Source of the DNA: CAYULW01 sp964445815
Lineage (GTDB): Bacteria > Bacteroidota > Bacteroidia > Flavobacteriales_E > Vicingaceae
NCBI GenBank assembly: GCA_964445815.1
Contig: CAYULW010000002.1
Location: forward strand, 558,001 to 622,000
Reading direction: 5' to 3'
DNA: 64,000 nt
Under the pieces are notes generated by a model that did no database searches, was not told the DNA's origin, and saw only the letters and a program-made list of their open reading frames with translations. A program made the translations under genes and the position numbers. Within the stretch, counting starts at the first letter, position 1, and the number at the start of each line of letters is the position of its first letter. This document shows, piece by piece, positions 10,562-20,312 of the stretch.

Positions 10562-11509
10562 TCATTTAAACTGGTAAACCATGGTAATTCTCTTTTGACA
10601 ATAACAACAGGGAACTGGGTTTTGATTCTTTGGAGTTGGCTCTTGCCAAGACCAGTCAGGTGGACAGCAAATGGCAGGTTGCCATGAAAGTGAAGTAGAA
10701 TAAAGAATATCGCAAAGTTGTTTGTCCAGATCAGATGATACCGATGACTTTAAGATTTCAAAATCGCTGAGAGAAGCATCTGCATTGACATTAAAGGAAA
10801 CGTATACTCTTGCTTTCCCCTTCTCTACCGTTATTTCTGACTGCTTAAAACAAGAATCTATATGGGCTGTTAATGCTAGCATTCCCCCATTATACTTAGC
10901 TTCTCTTGATTCATAAAAATGGATACCAAATTCAGAAGAGTCTTGTGGACAAATCGTTAGCGGCACCCATTTATTGTATTTTTTGATACGATAAGGTGTC
11001 TGTTTTTCGAAACTCTTAGCTGATGAAGTTTTTATTGTCGGATAACTTAAATTCCCCCAGGTTGGTATAATAAGAGTTCGCAAACTATCATCTCCAATAA
11101 TCGAATAGCTGATTTGAAGCGCTTTTCTAAATGTTCCTTTACGATAATTGGTTTTCGGATATACATAAAAAAACGAATCAATATCTAAAATAACCCTATC
11201 TCTCGGACGAATATGAAAGTGATTATTGTTTACTGAAGCATAGAATAATATAGAACCATCTCCTCCCCCAACCCTTTTTATGACCAGCTGTTGCCCGGTA
11301 TTGTTAACTATTTTAAAACGCAATGAATCGGATAGTCCTTCAATTGTGCCCCAATCAAATCCGGAAGGTTTGCCTGCCATTAAAAAACAGTATTCTTTTT
11401 TATTTCTATCATACAGATGGACAGTATCTAAATCAGACAAGCAATTATTCTGACCACGTAGCATCGTACTCATCAGAAACACAAGTAGAACACACAGCTT
11501 TCTCATCAT
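10562..11509 (-). CDS. Secreted protein with divergent TonB C-terminal-like domain
   Basis: A 315-aa exported protein with a signal peptide (KLCVLLVFLMSTMLRG). The middle is beta-rich and unrecognised. Residues about 225-290 (KARVYVSFNVNADASLSDF, then DLDKQLCDILYSTSLSWQPA) follow the TonB C-terminal pattern in spacing: a VxFxVxxxGxxxxxxI-like strand, a helix, then WxPA. A cysteine-rich stretch (ICCPPDWSW and CCYCQK) interrupts the end of that domain. There is no membrane anchor besides the signal peptide and no proline-rich spacer, so it is not a working TonB; it is more likely a periplasmic protein that borrows the fold. The role is unknown. Confidence 0.6.
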   Translation of the reverse strand: MMRKLCVLLVFLMSTMLRGQNNCLSDLDTVHLYDRNKKEYCFLMAGKPSGFDWGTIEGLSDSLRFKIVNNTGQQLVIKRVGGGDGSILFYASVNNNHFHIRPRDRVILDIDSFFYVYPKTNYRKGTFRKALQISYSIIGDDSLRTLIIPTWGNLSYPTIKTSSAKSFEKQTPYRIKKYNKWVPLTICPQDSSEFGIHFYESREAKYNGGMLALTAHIDSCFKQSEITVEKGKARVYVSFNVNADASLSDFEILKSSVSSDLDKQLCDILYSTSLSWQPAICCPPDWSWQEPTPKNQNPVPCCYCQKRITMVYQFK

Positions 11510-11576
11510 GAGTAAAGATAGGAGAAGAATTCATGCTATAACTAAGTTTTAAGCTTCTTAACAAAGACGATTTAGA

Positions 11577-12254
11577 CTATACTATCACTCTCCCATCAGC
11601 CATTTCTATGATGCGGTCCGTTTTTTTTGCAAAATCCTTATCATGAGTCACCACAAGCAAAGAGAGCTGTCGTTCTTCACTAAGCTCTTTTAAGATGGAA
11701 AACACGTTTTGAGAGTTTTTACTGTCGAGATTTCCTGTTGGTTCATCACCCATAATAATAGAAGGTTGATTGATCAAAGCCCTGGCTATGGCTACGCGTT
11801 GTTTTTGTCCTCCTGAAATACGAGAAGAACGTTTTAGGGCCTGATCATGTATGCCTAGCAGTTTCAATATTCCTATGGCATCTTCCTCTATTTGTTGATT
11901 GTTCTTAATTCCTAATTTTTTGGCGGGTAACATCACATTTTCAAGTACAGTAAATTCCTGGAGTAAATAGTGAAATTGAAAAACAAAACCGATGTGCTGA
12001 TTGCGAATAACCGCCAAATCATCTGAACTTTTGTGAGAAAGGTCTTCATTGTTTAAGAAAAGTTGTCCCTCATAATCCGTGTCCATAGTAGAAAGGATAT
12101 AGAGTAAAGTTGATTTTCCACAGCCCGATTTACCCATAATGGAAACAAACTCACCCTTTTGGATTTCAAAACTGATGTCTTTAAGCACATGAAATAAGTT
12201 TGGCTCCCGAAAGTACTTGTTGATCTTTTCTGCTTTTAATACCGACCCTTGCAT
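11577..12254 (-). CDS. ABC transporter ATPase, MacB/LolD family
   Basis: A 225-aa nucleotide-binding subunit. Walker A is GKSGCGKST, the Q-loop follows at FVFQFHYLLQ, the signature is SGGQKQRVAIARAL, and Walker B is IIMGDEPTGNLDS, which is the mechanotransmission-type (LolD/MacB/FtsE) form. It is the last gene of a three-gene unit, starting 1 base after the permease ends. With its partners it forms a periplasm-spanning exporter or lipoprotein transporter. Confidence 0.93.
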   Translation of the reverse strand: MQGSVLKAEKINKYFREPNLFHVLKDISFEIQKGEFVSIMGKSGCGKSTLLYILSTMDTDYEGQLFLNNEDLSHKSSDDLAVIRNQHIGFVFQFHYLLQEFTVLENVMLPAKKLGIKNNQQIEEDAIGILKLLGIHDQALKRSSRISGGQKQRVAIARALINQPSIIMGDEPTGNLDSKNSQNVFSILKELSEERQLSLLVVTHDKDFAKKTDRIIEMADGRVIV

Positions 12255-12255
12255 T

Positions 12256-13512
12256 TTATTGTCCTCTAATAATTTCTACTGGATCAATGTGCTTTGCTCT
12301 TCGTGCCGGTAAATAACCTGCAAAAAAAGTAGATACCAAAGCAAAGACAATTCCAATGACATAATACAGCGGATTAAAATTCACAGGAAAAGTCTTGATG
12401 GTAGGCAATGCTTCTGTCTCAAAGGGTGTTTGATCAATCAAAAGCGACAAAGCAAATCCAATAATTAATCCTAAAGCCCCTCCGATAACACCAATAATCA
12501 TGGCCTGACTGATAAAGATAGACTGTACATCTTGCCCTGAAAATCCTGTGGCTTTTAAAATGGCAATGTCATTCATTTTCTCGTATATCAGCATGTTGAG
12601 TATATTGTATATCCCAAAACCGGCAACAATTAATAGTGTGATGGATACCGCATAAGTAATGATATTCCTAATACTTGTTCCGGTTTCAAATTGTGCATTG
12701 GCCGCTTTAATATCAAGCGCGGTCAGGTTAAACTGCCGACTCAACTCCTTAGCCAAGGCAGGTGCTAATTCCATGTCATGTAACTTTACATTAATGTCCG
12801 TTATATAACTATCGGATTGCTTCATAATGCGCTGTGCCATTTTTACATTGACATAGCTTTGAACATTGTCTATTTCAGCCAGACCACTTTGATAAATTCC
12901 AACGATCTTCAATTGAAAAACACCACCTTCAGGAGAGGTGACATAAATCCGATCTCCCATTTCCAGTTTTAATTTATTAGTAATCCCGGCACCAAGTATT
13001 ATACCACTAGCCGTATTTTTTAAGGCTTGAATGTCTCCTTGTACGACATAGTCTCCCAAATGAAAGAGCCGATCTTCTTCTAAAGGTCTTATACCATGCA
13101 ATATGCCATTCAGTTGAATTGACCCGGCTTTATAAAAGACTTGCGCAGTAATTTGAGGAATGGCCCCTTTTACCCTTTCATCCTTATTTAAATAATCTAA
13201 AATTGGTAAAGCATTATGGATACGCAACTGATTATACTTGGGCTGCACAGAATGGACCATCGATAAACTTCCTTCATCCAAGAGATATTCTACAGGCTGT
13301 TTCTCTGTGGCTTTAATTTCATTGTATAGATGAACATGTGGCGTCCTATTTAAAATCAACCCATCGAGCAATCCATTTAAGCCGGTCATGAAACTTACCA
13401 AGGTAATAAAGGTGCCAATACCAAATGTTACACCCAAAGCTGCAATTGTACTTTGTTTTAAACGAGAAAGCAGATGCGTTTTAGCAATGCCGGCAATTAC
13501 CTTATAGTTCAT
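12256..13512 (-). CDS. ABC transporter permease, MacB/FtsX type
   Basis: A 418-aa permease with the MacB-like plan: an N-terminal membrane helix, a large periplasmic domain (about 50-270) and three C-terminal helices of the FtsX domain (IITYAVSITLLIVAGFGIYN, MIIGVIGGALGLIIGFAL, YYVIGIVFALVSTFFAGYLP). The end motif PARRAKHIDPVEIIRG is typical of the family. It sits between the adaptor and ATPase genes with 1-base gaps, so the three are surely co-transcribed. The cargo is unknown. Confidence 0.92.
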   Translation of the reverse strand: MNYKVIAGIAKTHLLSRLKQSTIAALGVTFGIGTFITLVSFMTGLNGLLDGLILNRTPHVHLYNEIKATEKQPVEYLLDEGSLSMVHSVQPKYNQLRIHNALPILDYLNKDERVKGAIPQITAQVFYKAGSIQLNGILHGIRPLEEDRLFHLGDYVVQGDIQALKNTASGIILGAGITNKLKLEMGDRIYVTSPEGGVFQLKIVGIYQSGLAEIDNVQSYVNVKMAQRIMKQSDSYITDINVKLHDMELAPALAKELSRQFNLTALDIKAANAQFETGTSIRNIITYAVSITLLIVAGFGIYNILNMLIYEKMNDIAILKATGFSGQDVQSIFISQAMIIGVIGGALGLIIGFALSLLIDQTPFETEALPTIKTFPVNFNPLYYVIGIVFALVSTFFAGYLPARRAKHIDPVEIIRGQ

Positions 13513-13513
13513 T

Positions 13514-14599
13514 CTATTGAGGTCTTAGAATATAAGTACTGCTATCCACCCCTTCTAAAACTTCTACCATCTCCAAACTTCTTAAGCCAAGAACCACTTG
13601 CCTATACCCCTGCTCTGTTCTGACCTCGTTCCGTTCATTAAGATAGGCTTTGGGAATAACCAAGGTTCTTTCCTTCTGTTGAATAATGATGTTGGCCTCT
13701 CCACGAAGTCCTGAATACAAGACTTCGGGTGCCTCAACAAAACTTGCTTCCACCCAAAAGGTTTGTGTTTGCTCGTTCATTTTAGGAATCACACTTTTAA
13801 CAAGGGCTTCAAAAACCTGCTTTTCATAAGCATCCAAACTTATCCACACCTTCTGTCCTTTACGAATACGCACAATATCCACTTCATCAACCTGCATGCG
13901 TATTACAAAACGTCTACTACTACCAATATATGCAATAGGTTCTTGTTCATTAACAGATTCTCCGGGTTCTTTTAAAATTTCGTACAAAAGACCGTCAATC
14001 TTGCTCTTAATGACATATTCATCATTTCTAAACCGGTTGACCTCATAATTATTTTGCGCACTTTGCCACTGCTTTTCCAGTTCATCGCGACGACGTTTTA
14101 GTTCATTCTCCAACAATTCTACCTTGTTCTTTGAGTTTTTGTATTGTAACTCTCTTTGTTCAAAGTCATGTTTAGATCCGATCTTTTTGTCCCATAAACT
14201 CTTTTGACGCCAATAGTTTATTGAATCATTTTTAAGACCAACCCTTGCCAACTCTAATTCTTTTTTGAGATCATTGACAAGACTTGATCGGCCTTTGTAA
14301 TTCTCTTTTGCAATGGATAATTGTAAGGCTGCATTTTTCTTTTGATATTCCGTTGCGTCATTAATAAGCGTAACAAGAGTATCTCCCTTTTTCAGTAAGC
14401 TTCCCTCCTTGACCTTTACCTGATCTACAATACCTCTTACTGAAGCATATACTTTATAATAATCCTCCGGCTCTATAATAACTGAAGCATATACCGATTC
14501 ACTCAACACTGTATACTTCGGGTAAATGCCTTCTTCTCTTTCTTTACAAGAGAATAGAGCAATAGTAATCAGTAAAATAACTATGATACACTTTCTCAT
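13514..14599 (-). CDS. HlyD/MacA-family periplasmic adaptor lipoprotein
   Basis: A 361-aa membrane-fusion protein. The N-terminus is a lipoprotein signal with lipobox-like cysteine (IALFSCKE). It then shows the lipoyl half (VDQVKVKEGSLLKKGDTLV), a long coiled-coil hairpin (about 90-195), the second lipoyl half (DGLLYEILKEPGESV) and the beta-barrel domain (ANIIIQQKERTLVIPKAYL). It is the first gene of the exporter unit, with an apparent promoter in the 131-base divergent gap to the TerB-like gene. No TolC-type gene is nearby. Confidence 0.9.
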   Translation of the reverse strand: MRKCIIVILLITIALFSCKEREEGIYPKYTVLSESVYASVIIEPEDYYKVYASVRGIVDQVKVKEGSLLKKGDTLVTLINDATEYQKKNAALQLSIAKENYKGRSSLVNDLKKELELARVGLKNDSINYWRQKSLWDKKIGSKHDFEQRELQYKNSKNKVELLENELKRRRDELEKQWQSAQNNYEVNRFRNDEYVIKSKIDGLLYEILKEPGESVNEQEPIAYIGSSRRFVIRMQVDEVDIVRIRKGQKVWISLDAYEKQVFEALVKSVIPKMNEQTQTFWVEASFVEAPEVLYSGLRGEANIIIQQKERTLVIPKAYLNERNEVRTEQGYRQVVLGLRSLEMVEVLEGVDSSTYILRPQ

Positions 14600-14730
14600 T
14601 GTTTGCTTTTCATTTATAAAGTAAAGTTGGCCATTAAGTTATAAAAGAGACATGATAAAAGTCAGATTTATTTCAATCTTATGGAGTTTTATACTTATTT
14701 TTCAATGTACATTTTGAAAATCTAAAAGAT

Positions 14731-15105
14731 ATGGACGGAACGGAACGATTGTACTATGCATTAGGTGAATTGGCTTATGCCGTAGCAATGGCAGATGGCA
14801 AGGTAAACCCTGAAGAAAGACGAAAGATCCACGATATTGTGGTAAAAGAAGCCAGTTGCCATAATTACAATTTTGATGTCTCCGAGATTATTTTTCACAT
14901 CTTACAAAAGGAAAAAGTTTTCAACGTTGAAGAGTCCTATGAATTGGCTCTAAAAGAGATCAATACCTATCGTAATTTCTTAACAGATGACATGAAGGCT
15001 GAATTTTCAGCAGTGTTGGAAAAGGTAGCACGAGCCTTTGATTCTGTTACAATTGGTGAGAAAAACATCATTGAACGCTTTAGAAAAGACATTGACAAAA
15101 TCTAA
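14731..15105 (+). CDS. TerB-like domain protein
   Basis: A 124-aa, all-helical soluble protein matching the TerB fold: the N-terminal helix carries the conserved acidic, Asp-Gly-containing turn (AVAMADGKVNPEERRKI). TerB domains bind divalent metals and appear in stress and membrane-associated complexes. No other ter gene is present, so a tellurite role is not implied. It precedes the beta-CASP nuclease gene by 36 bases and may be co-transcribed with it. A TACATTTTG element 14 bases upstream of the start could be part of its promoter. Confidence 0.75.
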   Translation: MDGTERLYYALGELAYAVAMADGKVNPEERRKIHDIVVKEASCHNYNFDVSEIIFHILQKEKVFNVEESYELALKEINTYRNFLTDDMKAEFSAVLEKVARAFDSVTIGEKNIIERFRKDIDKI

Positions 15106-15141
15106 TACTGTTTTGTCTCATTTAGCACTTTAATTGCTTTT

Positions 15142-16542
15142 ATGAAAATTCAGTTTTTTGGAGCAACCCAAGAAGTCACCGGCAGTAAGCATTTAATCAC
15201 TCTTAAAAATGGAAAACAACTGCTGCTCGATTGTGGCATGTATCAAGGCAGAGGTTCTGAAAGTGCCATCAAAAATCAACATCTGGGCTTTGATCCTTCC
15301 TCAATTGATTATCTTTTTCTTTCACATGCCCATATTGATCATTCAGGTCTCATTCCTTATTTAATCAAACAAGGTTTTAAAGGTAAAATCTATTGCACTC
15401 AGGCTACACTTGACCTTTGTCAGATTATGTTGGTCGACAGTGCCTTCATCCAAGAGTCTGAGGTCAATTATCTAAACCGTAAAAGAGAAGTTGAGGGCAA
15501 GGATATGCTTGAGCCACTTTACAATTTAGAAGATGTTCATAAAAGCTGGCCTTACTTTCATACTGTACCCTATAACGAAAGCATTGAAATCGATGAGGAT
15601 ATCCTTGTTGAATACACTGATGCCGGACATATCTTGGGGAGTGCTGTCACACATCTAACCATCCGTGAAAACAACAGAACTCAACGTTTAGCTTTTAGCG
15701 GAGATGTAGGACGTTACATTAATAAAATACTCAAGAAACCTCAATTTTTTAGACAGGCAGAAACGATCATTTGTGAGAGTACTTACGGTAACCGCTTGCA
15801 TGAATCACTTAAGGATGCTAAAAACAAACTTCAGGAAGTCGTTCATCAAACGTGTATTTTGAATAAAGGAAAATTAGTTATTCCTGCTTTTAGTATTGGA
15901 AAAACGCAAGAACTGGTGTTTACATTGAATAAGTTGGGCATCAATAAAGGAGAAAATAAGATTAAGGTATTTGTCGACAGTCCTTTAGCAATTAATGCCA
16001 CTGACATTATGAAAAACCATTTTGAATGTTATGGAGAATCGACAAAGGTATTGATGAAAAAGGGTGTTGATCCTTTTGGCTTTGATCAATTGTATTATGT
16101 GAGAGATGCAGAGCGTTCTAAGCAGATCAATACGCTTCAAGAGCCTTGTATTATTATTTCTGCTTCGGGAATGGCGGATGCGGGTCGTGTTAAGCACCAT
16201 TTGGCTCATACTCTAGAAGATCCACGCAATGCTATATTAATTATTGGCTATAGTGAACCTTCCTCCTTAAGTGGACGATTATTAAGAGGCTATGAAAGAG
16301 TTAGCATTTATGGCATGCCTTATGACGTAAAGGCAAGCATCTACTCCATCGACTTTTTCAGCGCACATGCAGACTATAATGAGTTGCTTCAATTTTTATC
16401 TTGTCAAGACCAACGTATTTTGGAGCGTATTTTTTTAGTGCATGGGAATAAAGAAGCACAATCCGATTTCAAGAACTTATTAGAGCAAAAGGGATATAAT
16501 GAAGTGATTATTGCTGAAAAAGGAAAGAATTATTTTGTTTGA
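15142..16542 (+). CDS. Beta-CASP metallo-beta-lactamase-fold RNA nuclease
   Basis: A 466-aa RNA-processing exonuclease/endonuclease of the YsgA/CPSF-73-like group. The metal-binding HAHIDHSG motif is at about 70, followed by the DAGHILGS histidine, FSGDVGR aspartate, the beta-CASP insert (VIPAFSIGKTQELVF, VDSPLAINAT, ASGMADAGRVKHHLA) and the C-terminal HADYNEL and VHGNKEA histidines. All metal ligands seem intact. The family cleaves or trims RNA in the cytoplasm. Confidence 0.92.
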   Translation: MKIQFFGATQEVTGSKHLITLKNGKQLLLDCGMYQGRGSESAIKNQHLGFDPSSIDYLFLSHAHIDHSGLIPYLIKQGFKGKIYCTQATLDLCQIMLVDSAFIQESEVNYLNRKREVEGKDMLEPLYNLEDVHKSWPYFHTVPYNESIEIDEDILVEYTDAGHILGSAVTHLTIRENNRTQRLAFSGDVGRYINKILKKPQFFRQAETIICESTYGNRLHESLKDAKNKLQEVVHQTCILNKGKLVIPAFSIGKTQELVFTLNKLGINKGENKIKVFVDSPLAINATDIMKNHFECYGESTKVLMKKGVDPFGFDQLYYVRDAERSKQINTLQEPCIIISASGMADAGRVKHHLAHTLEDPRNAILIIGYSEPSSLSGRLLRGYERVSIYGMPYDVKASIYSIDFFSAHADYNELLQFLSCQDQRILERIFLVHGNKEAQSDFKNLLEQKGYNEVIIAEKGKNYFV

Positions 16543-16635
16543 TCAATAAAGTAAACTGTTATCCAGACCTCTAAATATTCAAGATTACTTTTTAAACGTC
16601 CTGATCTATTCAATACTTGAAAAAAGTAAGAAATC

Positions 16636-17013
16636 TTATAAACTAATTCTTTCTTCTACAAATGCCATCATGTTATAAAAGAATAACGCATCCTTACGGA
16701 TGTAGTCTTCTGCACCATACTCATACGCTTCTTTTAGCACATTCATATCATTTTGAGATGACATTACAGCAATTTCAGCATCAAAAAACTTTTGCTTTAA
16801 TAGTGGAATTGAGTCCACTCCTTTTGCCCCCTTTAAATGATGGTCCAACAAAATCACTTTAGGATTTAATCCATCATAAGAAAGTGCATCACCGACATCA
16901 ACAAAATGAAAAATAACAATTTGATCTGCATATCTATTATTCAGATACTCCTCAATAGCCTTAGTTAAACTAATGGAATCTTCAATTAATGCTATTTCAA
17001 ATATTGATTTCAT
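16636..17013 (-). CDS. Stand-alone response-regulator receiver domain
   Basis: A 125-aa single receiver domain with no output domain. Acidic pair after strand 1 (ALIEDS), phospho-acceptor Asp in VILLDHH, conserved Ser in AVMSSQND and Lys in DYIRKDALF. Located 37 bases downstream of the Hpt gene, it should be a phosphate shuttle in a phosphorelay. The likely kinase is encoded by the divergent operon at 20313. Confidence 0.88.
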   Translation of the reverse strand: MKSIFEIALIEDSISLTKAIEEYLNNRYADQIVIFHFVDVGDALSYDGLNPKVILLDHHLKGAKGVDSIPLLKQKFFDAEIAVMSSQNDMNVLKEAYEYGAEDYIRKDALFFYNMMAFVEERISL

Positions 17014-17050
17014 TTTAGAAAGGTAAAAGTTCCAAATTCTCCATTCAATA

Positions 17051-17347
17051 TTAAATGGAAGTAATATTCTTTCTTAATTTCTCAATACTTTGCATCAACT
17101 CCTCTTCCTTTCCTGTTAACATTCTTTCAACTTTAAGACATTCTTCCACAATATTATCCATACTATAGCAACCTGCAGTTCCTATAATTTTATGAGTCAT
17201 CTTTTTTATCTTATTTAACTCTCCCAAATTAAAAAAGTAAATAAGTTTATCTATATCCTCATTTAATTCTTTTCTTACCACAGGTAATAAATCTGCAATA
17301 ATTTCCTGATCTAACCTTATTGCATTAGTATTTACATTCTCTTTCAT
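17051..17347 (-). CDS. Hpt-domain phosphotransfer protein
   Basis: A 98-aa four-helix histidine phosphotransfer protein. The phosphorylatable His is in THKIIGTAGCY, at the right place after a LIYFFNLGELNKIKK helix. With the receiver protein just downstream it makes a two-protein relay module. The 246-base divergent gap (17348-17593) to the TonB receptor gene probably holds promoters for both directions; I see no firm consensus match there. Confidence 0.85.
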   Translation of the reverse strand: MKENVNTNAIRLDQEIIADLLPVVRKELNEDIDKLIYFFNLGELNKIKKMTHKIIGTAGCYSMDNIVEECLKVERMLTGKEEELMQSIEKLRKNITSI

Positions 17348-17593
17348 AAATGATTTACTCCATAATTAAGCAGCGTAAAACTAATGAGAAATGCTATGGT
17401 CATATTGACCGTAATGTCAACTTATTAACACCCAAAAGTGATTTTCTTCAAAGGATGTTTATGAATTAAAGATTAAGAAACTACATTTGTCTTGTTAAGC
17501 AATCTTAAAGCAGGCTTGATTCTATTTAATAAATCATTGGCTTACTATTTGTAACCTTATGAATTTAAGGAGATAAGGCAAAAAACCATCAAA

Positions 17594-20311
17594 ATGATTC
17601 AAGTTGTTTTCAAACGGAATATACTTTATATTGTACTTCAATTACTTCTGGCTTTCTCGATAAATGGACAACAAAGGGCTCATTTTTTTGGACATATTTC
17701 TGATCAATTTGGAATACTACCTGGGGCTTCAATCAGTATAGAAGGTACCAATATGATCACAACATCTGATGTCAACGGGTTTTATTCATTTGATGTTGAA
17801 GAAGGAGATTATGTTGTTAGTGCCAGTTTTGTAATGTATACACCACTTTCAAAATCCATTACACTAAATGTTGGAGATACCATACAATTGGATTTTAAAC
17901 TGGAAACAGGCTTTTCTATAGACCAACCCATTTCTTTGGGTTCAAGAGATAAACCTCAATCTCTACTGCAAACAACTGCTCCTGTTGATATTATATCGCC
18001 TCAAGATATTGAAAATTCATCTCAATTAGAATTAAGTCAAATCTTACATTACTTTGTCCCATCATTTCATTCAACTCCACAAACCATTTCTGATGGTACG
18101 GATCATATCGACCCTACCTCATTGAGAGGTCTGGGTCCAGATCAAGTACTTGTACTTGTAAATGGTAAAAGAAGACACAGTAGCTCGCTTCTCAATTTGA
18201 ATGGAACCGTTGGCCGAGGTACAGTAGGAACTGATTTTAATGCTATTCCGGTATCTGCCATTGAAAGAATTGAAATTCTCAGAGACGGTGCCACTTCGCA
18301 ATATGGCTCTGACGCTATTGCAGGGGTTATAAATATTATTTTAAAAAAGCAAATAGAAGCCATTAATGTCGATGTCAGAACAGGTATTAATTCAGAAGGC
18401 GATGGTCAAACTAATTATTTTGGAACCAACTTTGGGCTAAAGATTGGAAATAATGGCTTCGTCAATGTAACCGGAGAATATAGAAATAGAGAAGCTACAA
18501 ATAGGGCTGGCAATTATACAGGCACTATTTATTCAAACGACCCTATTGAAGATCAGCAACTAATAGAAGCCAACAATTTTTTTCATCAAACAGGGTACTC
18601 AGATCAAAGGGTAATGGAGATTGGAAGTGCGGAAACAAGAAATTTGGCTCTTTTTTTCAATGGTGAATTTAGGTTATCCGATAATTCTGAGTTTTATTTC
18701 CATGGAGGACGGAATTATAGAGAAGGAAAAGCTAAAGGGTTTTATAGATTTCCTAAAGACCAAGATAGAGTGGTTTTAGATTTATACCCAAATGGGTTTT
18801 CTCCTCAAATTCTTACAGATATACAAGACAACTCCATTGTTTCAGGTATTAGAGGAAAAGTGAATGGATGGAATGCTGATTTTAGTCACTCTATTGGCAA
18901 CAACTCTCTTGACTATACGATCAATAACTCCAATAATGCTTCCATGGGTGCTTCTTCGCCAAGAACTTTTTATTCAGGAGGGTTTTTATATAATCAAAAC
19001 ATCACAGACCTGAACTTTTCAAGAACTTTTGACTGGTTAAGTGACATTACACTCGCATTTGGAGCAGAGTTGAGAGTAGAAAATTACCGCATTATCTCAG
19101 GAGAAGAAGCTTCATATATTAATGGCGATAGCACTTATATTGACAATAATGGAATAGTGCAAACAAGAGTACCTGGAGCTCAAGTATTTCCGGGTATTCA
19201 CCCAAATAATGAGTTAAGTCGTTTTCGTACTAATAGTGCTGCGTATATAGACATAGAAACTAATCTGAATCCTAAGCTTCTTATTAAGGCGGCTGCAAGA
19301 CATGAGTTTTATAACGATTTTGGAGGACAAACTGTATGGAAGTTATCAAGTAGGTATAAAATCGATGATAAAACAAGCTTTAGAATTGGCTATTCAACCG
19401 GTTTTAGAGCACCTTCATTGCATCAAGTCTATTTCCAAAACATCAGCACACAAATAGTTGATGGTGAAATACTGGAAGTTGGAACGTTCAGTAATCAAAG
19501 CGCCCTGACCACAGAAGGATTCCAAATTCAAAGGCTTAAACCCGAACTTTCTACCCACTTTAGCAGTGGTATTACTCGTAAGTTCAATTCTAACTTTAGT
19601 TTATCCTTTGATTATTATCTCATTAACATTAATGACCGCATTGTTCTTTCAAGTCAAATCAATGAGGGATATGAAACAATTCTTGATGTTTATAATGTAA
19701 GTACAGCGCAATTTTTCACAAATGCTATAGATTCCAAAACTTCCGGTGCTGATATTACACTATACTTTAAGCAACAGCTTAGAGGTGGCGAGCTTAATGC
19801 TACGCTGGGTGCAAATTATTCACTCACCAAAGTGATTGGAAAAGCAAAATCTTCTTCTCCTCTATTCACAGATAAAGAAGATGACCTTTTTGATCGAGGT
19901 GAAATTGGAAGAATAGAATCTGCTCAGCCTAATTCTAAAGTGAACCTTGCTTTATCTTATGAATTTAAAAGAGTTCAATTTATTTTAACCAATACCTATT
20001 TTGGTGAGTTAAAATTTGTTCACCCTGACGATGGCAATCCTAACAATTGGGTGTTCAATGAAATTAGTGGAATAAGAGAGTCGAGAGACCAAACTTTTAG
20101 TGCCAAAATAGTAAGCAATTTCTCTTTTTGCTATCAATTTAGCCATACAGTCAAGTTTGTATTAGGCAGTAATAATCTTTTTAACATATATCCGGATAAG
20201 CATAAACATTCGGCAAATATTAACAACGGTAATTTTGTGTACAGCAGAAGAGTTCAACAATTTGGCGTAAATGGAAGAAACTTCTTTACAAGCTTGTCGT
20301 TTAGACTTTAA
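17594..20311 (+). CDS. TonB-dependent receptor with carboxypeptidase-like N-terminal domain
   Basis: A 905-aa outer-membrane receptor. The signal peptide is followed by a carboxypeptidase-regulatory-like domain (ISIEGTNMITTSDVNGFYSF). The plug has SLRGLGPDQVLVLVNGKRRH and ERIEILRDGATSQYGSDAIA. The long barrel contains FRIGYSTGFRAPSLHQVYFQ and ends in FFTSLSFRL. This matches the large group of iron-complex-type receptors; the ligand is unknown. The next gene, a YfiR-kinase fusion, starts 1 base after the stop, so transport and signalling are linked by operon structure. Confidence 0.92.
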   Translation: MIQVVFKRNILYIVLQLLLAFSINGQQRAHFFGHISDQFGILPGASISIEGTNMITTSDVNGFYSFDVEEGDYVVSASFVMYTPLSKSITLNVGDTIQLDFKLETGFSIDQPISLGSRDKPQSLLQTTAPVDIISPQDIENSSQLELSQILHYFVPSFHSTPQTISDGTDHIDPTSLRGLGPDQVLVLVNGKRRHSSSLLNLNGTVGRGTVGTDFNAIPVSAIERIEILRDGATSQYGSDAIAGVINIILKKQIEAINVDVRTGINSEGDGQTNYFGTNFGLKIGNNGFVNVTGEYRNREATNRAGNYTGTIYSNDPIEDQQLIEANNFFHQTGYSDQRVMEIGSAETRNLALFFNGEFRLSDNSEFYFHGGRNYREGKAKGFYRFPKDQDRVVLDLYPNGFSPQILTDIQDNSIVSGIRGKVNGWNADFSHSIGNNSLDYTINNSNNASMGASSPRTFYSGGFLYNQNITDLNFSRTFDWLSDITLAFGAELRVENYRIISGEEASYINGDSTYIDNNGIVQTRVPGAQVFPGIHPNNELSRFRTNSAAYIDIETNLNPKLLIKAAARHEFYNDFGGQTVWKLSSRYKIDDKTSFRIGYSTGFRAPSLHQVYFQNISTQIVDGEILEVGTFSNQSALTTEGFQIQRLKPELSTHFSSGITRKFNSNFSLSFDYYLININDRIVLSSQINEGYETILDVYNVSTAQFFTNAIDSKTSGADITLYFKQQLRGGELNATLGANYSLTKVIGKAKSSSPLFTDKEDDLFDRGEIGRIESAQPNSKVNLALSYEFKRVQFILTNTYFGELKFVHPDDGNPNNWVFNEISGIRESRDQTFSAKIVSNFSFCYQFSHTVKFVLGSNNLFNIYPDKHKHSANINNGNFVYSRRVQQFGVNGRNFFTSLSFRL

Positions 20312-20312
20312 T

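Noticed and set aside
14731..15105. Tellurite-resistance operon
   Set aside because: Only the TerB-like gene is present; no TerC, TerD or TerZ homologue is nearby.
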